DNA of 11,259 nucleotides from CAIOGO01 sp964447445 (GTDB lineage: Bacteria > Bipolaricaulota > Bipolaricaulia > UBA7950 > UBA9294). Numbering within the stretch: the stretch's first letter is position 1; the number at the start of each line of letters is the position of its first letter. A program made the translations under genes and the position numbers. Below the pieces are notes generated by a model, which made no database searches, was not told the origin of the DNA, and saw only the letters and a list, made by a program, of their open reading frames with translations. The stretch lies in NCBI GenBank assembly GCA_964447445.1, contig CAYUSW010000006.1:1-11259 (forward strand), read 5' to 3'. Shown one piece after another: positions 6,455 to 11,259 of this stretch.

Positions 6455-6889
6455 ATGGAGAACAAGAAGGTCATCGACGCCCTCAAGAAGACGCCCATCT
6501 TCGCCAAAACGAGCGATGAGAGCCTGGCGAGTCTGCTCAAGGCGGCGATTCAGAAGACGGTCCAGACGGGGACGAAGATCGTGGAGAAGGGTCAGTCCGG
6601 TCTCGGGTTCTACCTGATTCTCGACGGCAAGGCGGACGTGATGTCGGGTGGGAAGAAGCTCGCCGAGATCGGTGAGGGCGGCTTCTTCGGGGAGCTCTCC
6701 GTCATCGATGGCGCGCCCCGCACGGCGGACGTCGTCGCGAGGGAGCAGACGACCTGCCTTGTCATTTCTCAGTGGGCGATGCGCAGCATTATCAGCACGC
6801 ATCCCGAGATCGCCCTGAGCATGCTCGAGGAACTCGCGCACCGGCTCCGGGTGACGGACGAGTCGCGCGCGCAGACTCAGTGCTCCTAG
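6455..6889 (+). CDS. Stand-alone cyclic-nucleotide-binding domain protein
   Basis: The 144-residue product is essentially one CNBD. The phosphate-binding cassette is FFGELSVIDGAPRTADV (77-93), with E80 for the ribose hydroxyl and R89 for the cyclic phosphate, matching E72 and R82 of E. coli CRP. Thr90 follows the Arg, where CRP has Ser; Thr at this site is also found in eukaryotic CNG and HCN channels, so cAMP versus cGMP cannot be settled. After the C-helix (about 117-135) the protein stops; there is no helix-turn-helix, so it is not a CRP-type DNA-binding regulator and must act by protein contact. ATG 6455 has Shine-Dalgarno AAAGGAG. It is divergent from a cyclase and sits 10 bases before an MBL-fold hydrolase gene, probably in one transcript. 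Confidence 0.92.
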   Translation: MENKKVIDALKKTPIFAKTSDESLASLLKAAIQKTVQTGTKIVEKGQSGLGFYLILDGKADVMSGGKKLAEIGEGGFFGELSVIDGAPRTADVVAREQTTCLVISQWAMRSIISTHPEIALSMLEELAHRLRVTDESRAQTQCS

Positions 6890-6899
6890 CGGCGGGGAC

Positions 6900-7637
6900 G
6901 TGGCGTCAATCTCGCTTCTCTGCCTAGGATCCGCCGCGGCGCTGTCTGACGGGCGGCAGTGGAACGCTACCCTCATTGACGGGCGGATTCTCCTCGACCT
7001 GCCGCCCACGGCGGTCCTGCAGATGCGCCGCCACGGGATCGATCTCGCGTCTCTCGAAGTGGTCCTGATCAGCCACTTGCACGCGGATCACGTCTTCGGA
7101 CTTCCCTTCCTCCTCCTGGAGTACGCCGTGCGCTGCAAGCGCGACAGGCCGCTCTACATCGTGGGTCCTCGAGGACTCCAAGCGCAGAGCGAGGCACTCT
7201 ACACCCTCGCATGGCCGGGGATACGAGGGGCCGGCCTCCATCCAGGAAGGATGATCGAGTACGTCGAAGTCGAGCCGTGGCAGGAGGTTCGCGCCGCCGA
7301 TCTCGTCGTGTCCGCCGTTCCCATGTCGCACTTCGGTCTCCTGGCTCTCGGCTACCGATTTGCGTACAGAGGACTCCGCTTCGCCTACACGGGCGACACC
7401 GGCGATTGCTGCGAGCTCGAGGAACTACTCGGCGACGCTGACGTTGCCGTGATGGAGCTCACGCACCCGAGACCCAAGAGCGATCCGGGGCACCTCGACA
7501 TCGAACGGCTTGCCTTTCTCACAGAGGAAGGACGGAAGCGTGGGATGCGGCTCTTTGCAACGCACATGTCGGAACGCCCCAACCAGCCGATTGAGGGTGT
7601 GACGATCTGCGAGGATGACGCAACCTACTGGGTCTAG
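6900..7637 (+). CDS. MBL-fold metallohydrolase, RNase Z/phosphodiesterase-like
   Basis: This 245-residue protein has the metallo-beta-lactamase fold metal site of the phosphodiesterase branch: HLHADH (59-64; H59, H61, D63, H64), H144 (MSHFG), D166 (YTGDTG), H198 (GHLD) and H222 (FATHMS). The arrangement is that of RNase Z/ElaC, but the protein is shorter than the usual roughly 300 residues and lacks the Gly/Pro-rich exosite arm that grips tRNA. A tRNA 3'-processing role is therefore doubtful, and a small-molecule or cyclic nucleotide phosphodiesterase is a reasonable alternative. The start is GTG 6900, 10 bases after the CNBD gene, with only a weak GGGG ribosome site; co-transcription and perhaps coupling are likely. 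The stop is convergent with thymidine kinase across 18 bases. Confidence 0.85.
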   Translation: MASISLLCLGSAAALSDGRQWNATLIDGRILLDLPPTAVLQMRRHGIDLASLEVVLISHLHADHVFGLPFLLLEYAVRCKRDRPLYIVGPRGLQAQSEALYTLAWPGIRGAGLHPGRMIEYVEVEPWQEVRAADLVVSAVPMSHFGLLALGYRFAYRGLRFAYTGDTGDCCELEELLGDADVAVMELTHPRPKSDPGHLDIERLAFLTEEGRKRGMRLFATHMSERPNQPIEGVTICEDDATYWV

Positions 7638-7655
7638 GTTGCGCGAGCCGCCGGC

Positions 7656-8243
7656 CTAGTGTTCGTGGCAACTGCGGCAGCGTGCCTCGTAGCTGCCGAG
7701 TCCGCCTACCTGAATGACGGGCCCGTCCGCGGACGCCGGGCGTCCGCCGATCAGCCGCTGCGAGCGCGTGGCCGAGGCGCCACACTTGACGCATACCGCC
7801 TCGAGCTTGTCGACGCGGTCGGCGAGCGCGAGGAGTGTTGGCATAGGGCCGAACGGCTCGCCGGCGAACGTCAGGTCGAGCCCTGCGACGATGACGCGTT
7901 TGCCCAGGGCGACGAGATCTTCGCACAGTCGCGGCAGGCGTTCGGAGAAGAAATTCCCCTCGTCGAACGCAAGGACGGCGGCGCGGTCGATCGCCTCGCG
8001 CCCGACGGCCCGCTCGATCGTCTCGACGGCTTCCTCGCCCGGAGCAAGACGATGGGCCGCGAACTCCCGTCCGTAGTGGGTCATGACCGACGTCGCGCTG
8101 TAGCGGTCGTCGATCGTGGGTTTGAAGAGAAGGATCTCGCCGTGCGCGATGCGGACGCGCTCGAGTCTCCGGATCAGCTCCTCCGTCTTGCCGGAGAACA
8201 TGCAGCCGGTGATGACTTCCAGTAGGCCCTTCTTGACGGGCAT
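7656..8243 (-). CDS. tdk: Thymidine kinase (type II)
   Basis: It phosphorylates thymidine (and deoxyuridine) to the monophosphate for salvage. The 195-residue length is typical. Walker A is GCMFSGKT (13-20), where most homologues have GPMFSGKT. The catalytic DE is in AFDEGNFF (D94, E95), where the usual form is DE-x-QFF, so the Gln is Asn here. The structural zinc site has four Cys: C151, C154, C189 and C192 (CVKC and CRSC). The nucleoside-binding lasso region shows TRSQRLIGGRPA and VGGLGSYEARC. ATG 8243 has Shine-Dalgarno AGGAGG (8253-8248) overlapping the stop of the upstream binding-protein gene, so it is the last gene of the transporter operon. That linkage suggests a nucleoside or pyrimidine salvage link. 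Confidence 0.95.
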   Translation of the reverse strand: MPVKKGLLEVITGCMFSGKTEELIRRLERVRIAHGEILLFKPTIDDRYSATSVMTHYGREFAAHRLAPGEEAVETIERAVGREAIDRAAVLAFDEGNFFSERLPRLCEDLVALGKRVIVAGLDLTFAGEPFGPMPTLLALADRVDKLEAVCVKCGASATRSQRLIGGRPASADGPVIQVGGLGSYEARCRSCHEH

Positions 8244-8251
8244 GGACCCTC

Positions 8252-9199
8252 CTAGGGTGTGGCCGATTCGGGGTTGAGAACGAGGGATTCGAACGGGATC
8301 TCGGTAGCCACGAGGCCCGACTCGACGAGGAAACGCTGCATCTCCATCCACACCGTCGGGTCGGTCAGGTGAGCATCGCCGGCGTAGAGTGGAAGCGTTG
8401 CCTCAAACGATTGGCGATCGGCCTCGCCGTCTAGCTCCGGGAAGGCGCGGAACAGCGCGGCCAAGGCTGCTTCGGGATTCTCGCGCGTTTCGCGGATCGA
8501 CTCGTCCACCGCGTCGAGGAATCGAGCCACGTCCTCGCGACGCTCCTCCACCAGCGCGGGATTCGCGACGAAGACGAGCTCGTACGTTTCGGGCACGCAG
8601 AAGTCCTCTTGGGCGAAGAAGACGGGGCTTCGGTCTTGGATCTCCGGCTGGACGAGTTCCACGTTGCGGAACGCTCCGATGGCGGCGACCGTCCCTATGA
8701 GCAAGGCGTTCTTCGTGTTGAAGCCGACGTACACCAGGTCGACGTCCTTGGGCGGGATGCCTACGCACGAGAACATGGCACGCCACAGCGCGGGTTCGAG
8801 CGGCGCCAGTGAGTAGCCGATGGGGCGTCCGGCGAGGTCGGCAAGCGACGTGACTCCTCGATCCTCCAGCGCGAGCAGTCCGCCCAGGCTGTGGTCGATG
8901 AGTACACCCACGGCAATGAGGGGAAGGCCTGCGGCGCGCGCCATGAGGTAGTTGATCTGCGGCGTCAGCGCGAGGTCGGCCGTGCGCGTGGCGGCCAACT
9001 GCACGGGGTCGCTCGCATCCCTCGGAACGAGGAGATCCACGGCAAGGCCGCGCGCGGCGAAGAAGCCCGCTTCGACTCCATAGTAGAGAGGAACGTGATT
9101 TGCATTCGCGAGGTAGTCGAGCCGGACCGTGAGCGGTCCACCCGCGACGATCGACGACGCTGCGCCTACAAGGACCGCCAGTACGACAAGTCGTCGCAC
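8252..9199 (-). CDS. ABC transporter substrate-binding protein, NMT1/ThiY-like
   Basis: This 315-residue exported protein is the binding component of the ABC importer encoded just upstream. It starts with a signal peptide (MRRLVVLAVLVGAASSIVAG). It carries the NMT1/THI5-like pattern: LDYLANANHVPLYYGVEAGFF, SDPVQLAATRTADLALT, the GVTSLADLAGRPIGYS segment and YELVFVANPALVEER. This family includes ThiY (hydroxymethyl- or formylamino-pyrimidine), riboflavin binders and taurine/nitrate-type binders; the NANH-PLY segment is closest to the ThiY group as I recall it. The actual ligand is not shown by sequence. No lipobox is visible, although the operon lacks another anchor. GTG 9199 lies 5 bases after the permease stop, with GAGGT upstream. 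The next gene, tdk, begins 8 bases after its stop. Confidence 0.88.
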   Translation of the reverse strand: MRRLVVLAVLVGAASSIVAGGPLTVRLDYLANANHVPLYYGVEAGFFAARGLAVDLLVPRDASDPVQLAATRTADLALTPQINYLMARAAGLPLIAVGVLIDHSLGGLLALEDRGVTSLADLAGRPIGYSLAPLEPALWRAMFSCVGIPPKDVDLVYVGFNTKNALLIGTVAAIGAFRNVELVQPEIQDRSPVFFAQEDFCVPETYELVFVANPALVEERREDVARFLDAVDESIRETRENPEAALAALFRAFPELDGEADRQSFEATLPLYAGDAHLTDPTVWMEMQRFLVESGLVATEIPFESLVLNPESATP

Positions 9200-9204
9200 C
9201 TACC

Positions 9205-9969
9205 TCACCCCCTATCCGCGTCTGAGGGCGCGCAATCCCTCCAGCGCAGCGCCCGACGCTCGATTATCCGAAGCGCGGAGAAGAGCAGCAACCCGATGAG
9301 CGTCAGCATGAGGATCGCGGCGAAGACGATGTCGACCCGTAGGCGCGCGTTCGATTCGAGCATCAGGAGTCCCAGTCCCCGGCGCGCGCCGACCCATTCG
9401 CCGATCGTCGCACCGACGACGCTGAGAGTCGCCGCGAGCTTGAGCCCAGAGAAGAGCGACGGGAGGCTGGCGGGGAGGAGGAGCTTCGTCAGGACTTGCC
9501 GCCGCGTCGCCCCCATCGAGAGAAGAAGGTCGATCGCCTCGCGCTTCGCGGTGCGCAGTCCGTCCAGCTCGCTGATCAGCACGGGGAAGAACCCGATGAG
9601 CATGGTGACGACCACCTTGGGCCAGATGCCGAATCCCAGCCACACGACAAGGAGCGGGGCGATGGCGAACACGGGGATCATCTGAGATGCCACGACGAAA
9701 GGGCGGAGGCCGCGTTCGAGCGAGCGGAAATGAAAGAGAGCGACCGCGAGGAGGAATCCGACGGATGCGGCGAGGGCGAAACCGAGTGCGATCTCGGCAA
9801 GCGTTGTTGCACCATGGCGGGCGAGCGTCGAGAAGTGCGTGCCGAATGCCAGGAAGACGCGACTCGGTGGCGGGAGGATGTATGGCGGAACGTGAAAGGC
9901 GCGCACGGCGCTCTCCCAGAGCCCCAGCAGAGCGACGATGAGACTGGCAGGGATGAACGTCCGCCTCAT
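9205..9969 (-). CDS. ABC transporter permease, ThiX/SsuC-like
   Basis: This 254-residue inner-membrane protein forms the channel of the importer, presumably as a homodimer. An N-terminal membrane segment is followed by PPYILPPPSRVFLAF, the usual signature of nitrate/taurine/ThiX-type permeases. About five further hydrophobic segments follow. The cytoplasmic EAA loop that docks on the ATPase is visible (about 150-180: LLSMGATRRQVLTKLLLPAS), then the conserved LPSLFSGLKLA and VVGATIGEWVGARRGLG. ATG 9969 overlaps the ATPase stop by ATGA, indicating translational coupling. Its Shine-Dalgarno lies inside the ATPase gene. Confidence 0.93.
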   Translation of the reverse strand: MRRTFIPASLIVALLGLWESAVRAFHVPPYILPPPSRVFLAFGTHFSTLARHGATTLAEIALGFALAASVGFLLAVALFHFRSLERGLRPFVVASQMIPVFAIAPLLVVWLGFGIWPKVVVTMLIGFFPVLISELDGLRTAKREAIDLLLSMGATRRQVLTKLLLPASLPSLFSGLKLAATLSVVGATIGEWVGARRGLGLLMLESNARLRVDIVFAAILMLTLIGLLLFSALRIIERRALRWRDCAPSDADRG

Positions 9970-10721
9970 GCGGCCACCTCCGGAGCGAGAAGGCCGAGGA
10001 GACGCGTCCGCTCCGCGACGACGTGCGAATCGCTCCGCCGGCGCGGGCGGCCGAGTCCCACCAGCGAAACCTGCTCACGCACGGCAGCGGGTCGTGGCGT
10101 GAAGAGCAAGAGACGATCCGAGAGGAGAAGCGCCTCCTCGACATCGTGGGTCACGAGCACGATGGTGCGCCGGAGCTCCGTCCACACCTCGATGAGCCAG
10201 TCCTGAAGCGTAGCGCGTGTCAGCGGATCCAGCGCACCGAGCGGCTCGTCGAGCAGCAGGACGTTGCGCTGGGAGAGAAACGTCCTCGCGAGTTCGACTC
10301 GCTGCCGCATGCCTCCCGAGAGCTGCGCTGGGAAGGAGTGCTCGAATCCGTCAAGCCCGAACCGCCTGAACAGCGCGAGCGCCTCACGGCGTGCGTCCGA
10401 ACGCGGTCGCCCGTCGATTTCGGCCGGAAGAAGGGCATTGTCCAGCGCGCTGCGCCATGGAAGAAGCGTGTCCTCTTGAGGCAAGTAGGCGCTGCGGCCG
10501 AGGCGGAACCCTGGAGTCCCGGCAAGCGAGACCGTCCCGGCGTCCGGCTCGAGGAGCCCTGCGATGACGCGAAGCAGCGTCGTCTTCCCGCATCCCGACG
10601 GGCCGATACACGTGAGCCACTCTCCATCGCTCACATCGAAGGACACTGACCGCAGGACCTCGATGGTCCCGTGCGTCGCCGGGAATCGCTTCTCGAGCCC
10701 CCGAACCTGCAGCGCCACCAT
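9966..10721 (-). CDS. ABC transporter ATP-binding protein, ThiZ/SsuB-like
   Basis: This 251-residue ATPase powers the importer. All nucleotide-binding motifs are intact: Walker A GPSGCGKTT (40-48), Q-loop YLPQED (Q82), signature LSGGMRQR (134-141), Walker B VLLLDEP (D158, E159), D-loop ALD and H-loop THD (H192). The LPWRSALDN segment after the Q-loop is typical of the nitrate/taurine/ThiZ branch. It is the first gene of the operon ATPase-permease-binding protein-tdk. ATG 10721 is preceded by a G-rich region with a distant GGGCGG ribosome site. The upstream region has a candidate promoter, and a terminator separates it from tRNA-Glu. No TPP riboswitch elements are present in the short leader. 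Confidence 0.95.
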   Translation of the reverse strand: MVALQVRGLEKRFPATHGTIEVLRSVSFDVSDGEWLTCIGPSGCGKTTLLRVIAGLLEPDAGTVSLAGTPGFRLGRSAYLPQEDTLLPWRSALDNALLPAEIDGRPRSDARREALALFRRFGLDGFEHSFPAQLSGGMRQRVELARTFLSQRNVLLLDEPLGALDPLTRATLQDWLIEVWTELRRTIVLVTHDVEEALLLSDRLLLFTPRPAAVREQVSLVGLGRPRRRSDSHVVAERTRLLGLLAPEVAA

Positions 10722-10751
10722 GTCTTGCGACCGCCCTCCCCGCGGGGCTGG

Positions 10752-10780
10752 ATTCTAGCGTGCTAACCGAACACTCGAAA
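10752..10780 (-). promoter_or_regulatory. Candidate promoter of the transporter-tdk operon
   Basis: On the minus strand TTTCGA (10780-10775), a 17-base spacer and TAGAAT (10757-10752), the same -10 as recA. The -35 is weak (3/6) and overlaps the T-run of the tRNA terminator. The leader would be only about 25 bases, too short for a riboswitch. Confidence 0.4.
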
Positions 10781-10807
10781 AGAAAGATGCGAGCCATCGC
10801 TCGCATC
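10778..10807 (-). terminator. Rho-independent terminator after tRNA-Glu
   Basis: On the minus strand a perfect 8-base stem GATGCGAG/CTCGCATC (10807-10800 with 10793-10786) and a 6-base loop are followed by TTTCTTTT (10785-10778). It lies 6 bases past the tRNA CCA end and separates the tRNA from the transporter operon. Confidence 0.85.
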
Positions 10808-10813
10808 AACACC

Positions 10814-10889
10814 TGGCGGTCCCGACGGGATTCGAACCCGTGTCCCCGGGATGAGAGCCCGATATCCTAGGCCGCTAGACGACGGGACC
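10814..10889 (-). tRNA. tRNA-Glu (anticodon CTC)
   Basis: The 76-base gene has a complete cloverleaf: acceptor GGTCCCG/CGGGACC, discriminator G, an encoded CCA end (10816-10814), a T-arm with GGTTCGAATCC, and an anticodon loop CTCTCAT giving CTC, which reads GAG. The D-arm segment CGTCTAGCGGCCTAGGATA is typical of tRNA-Glu. CTC alone reads only GAG, so a separate UUC tRNA-Glu is expected elsewhere in the genome. It has its own promoter and terminator. Confidence 0.97.
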
Positions 10890-10902
10890 GGAAACGTCAC
10901 GC

Positions 10903-10931
10903 ATTATGGACCAACCGAGCTGGCCCATCAA
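10903..10931 (-). promoter_or_regulatory. Candidate tRNA-Glu promoter
   Basis: On the minus strand TTGATG (10931-10926), a 17-base spacer and CATAAT (10908-10903) match the consensus at 4/6 and 5/6. The -35 overlaps the stop codon of the PC4-like gene. The start near 10896 is about 7 bases before the mature tRNA 5' end. Confidence 0.6.
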
Positions 10932-11197
10932 CTCGCGTGTTCGCCAGCCTTCGCCCGCTTCTCGATCAGTTCCTTCGCCGCGCCCAGTGCCTCCATCAGG
11001 TCGGCGTACAGGTCCACGGGGACGGCAACGCCCTTCCGCGTCGGAAGCCACTGGCCGTCCTCGCCTTCGTAGAAGTTCCGGATGTCGAGGTAGTCCCGGT
11101 CGCGGAACTTCGACAAGCGGATGTGAATGCGCCCCGCCGGACCCTTGTCGATCACGCGGATCAAGATCTCTTCGGTTGCCTGAATCTCTTCAGCCAT
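10928..11197 (-). CDS. PC4/YdbC-like ssDNA-binding protein
   Basis: The 89-residue product matches the bacterial form of the transcriptional coactivator p15/PC4 family, small dimeric proteins that bind single-stranded DNA or RNA with a curved beta sheet. The core is residues 15-75: RIHIRLSKFRDRDYLDIRNF, then GEDGQWLPTRKGVAVPVDLY, then a C-terminal helix (LMEALGAAKELIEKRAKAG). The WLPTRKGV segment is the family's most recognisable part. I chose ATG 11197 because AAAGGA lies 8 bases upstream; ATG 11206 is in frame but almost touches that site. The cellular role in bacteria is poorly defined (Bacillus YdbC binds ssDNA). tRNA-Glu follows 38 bases downstream. The promoter is not clear within the window; the -35 may lie past the edge. 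Confidence 0.88.
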   Translation of the reverse strand: MAEEIQATEEILIRVIDKGPAGRIHIRLSKFRDRDYLDIRNFYEGEDGQWLPTRKGVAVPVDLYADLMEALGAAKELIEKRAKAGEHAS

Positions 11198-11259
11198 GGC
11201 GACCATCCTTTCTCTGCGGTTGAGAGATAGTAGAGGATACCACAAGATGCGCTTCCGCG

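Noticed and set aside
7634..7658. CTAGG...CCTAG inverted repeat covering both convergent stops of the MBL hydrolase and thymidine kinase genes
   Set aside because: The stem is only 5 bases with a long loop and no T-run on either strand; it arises partly because both genes end in TAG.
7659..8225. Long plus-strand open frame opposite thymidine kinase
   Set aside because: High GC produces long antisense frames; the minus strand encodes a full thymidine kinase with all motifs, while the plus product has no recognisable features.
9496..10206. Long plus-strand open frame opposite the permease and ATPase genes
   Set aside because: The product is highly charged and low in complexity, as expected for antisense of high-GC genes, and the minus strand carries conserved ABC transporter genes.
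10722..10785. Search for a TPP riboswitch or other leader RNA before the ThiXYZ-like operon
   Set aside because: The space between the terminator stem and the start codon is too short and lacks the CTGAGA and ACCTGATCTGGAT-type elements.

Overview
This window comes from a high-GC bacterial chromosome (clearly above 60% GC by eye). It is densely packed: genes fill nearly all of it, the longest gene-free stretch is about 90 bases, and several neighbours share ATGA or GTGA stop/start overlaps. I see no mobile element, CRISPR array or phage gene. The core genes (tilS, rseP, ispF, recA, recX, tRNA-Glu with encoded CCA) are bacterial. The two-PDZ RseP and a small exported beta-rich protein ending in Trp fit a diderm, but I cannot assign a phylum. 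The RecA L2 loop is unusual enough to suggest a poorly sampled lineage.

Layout. (1) 1-634, minus: two exported proteins of unknown function joined by a GTGA overlap; the second runs off the window edge. (2) 710-3390, plus: tilS and rseP joined by an ATGA overlap; tilS looks leaderless. (3) 3356-5337, minus: recA-recX-ispF, each overlapping the next; ispF ends inside the 3' end of rseP on the opposite strand. (4) 5424-7637: a class III nucleotide cyclase on the minus strand, divergent from a plus-strand pair made of a stand-alone cyclic-nucleotide-binding protein and an MBL-fold hydrolase. (5) 7656-10721, minus: an ABC transporter of the ThiXYZ type (ATPase, permease, binding protein) running directly into thymidine kinase. 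(6) 10814-11197, minus: tRNA-Glu(CTC) with its own promoter and terminator, downstream of a small PC4-like DNA-binding protein.

The most interesting part is region 4. Synthesis (cyclase with all catalytic residues), sensing (CNBD protein without a DNA-binding domain) and possible hydrolysis (an MBL-fold protein, a superfamily that includes class II cyclic-nucleotide phosphodiesterases) lie side by side. The two transcription units appear to start from promoters whose -10 elements overlap. This could be a compact self-contained cyclic nucleotide circuit. Other points of interest are the RecA L2 substitutions, the recX gene with no normal start codon after recA, and the thiamin-precursor-like transporter fused operonically to thymidine kinase without a TPP riboswitch. 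Candidate promoters at five places share a sigma-70-like pattern, four of them with a 17-base spacer.
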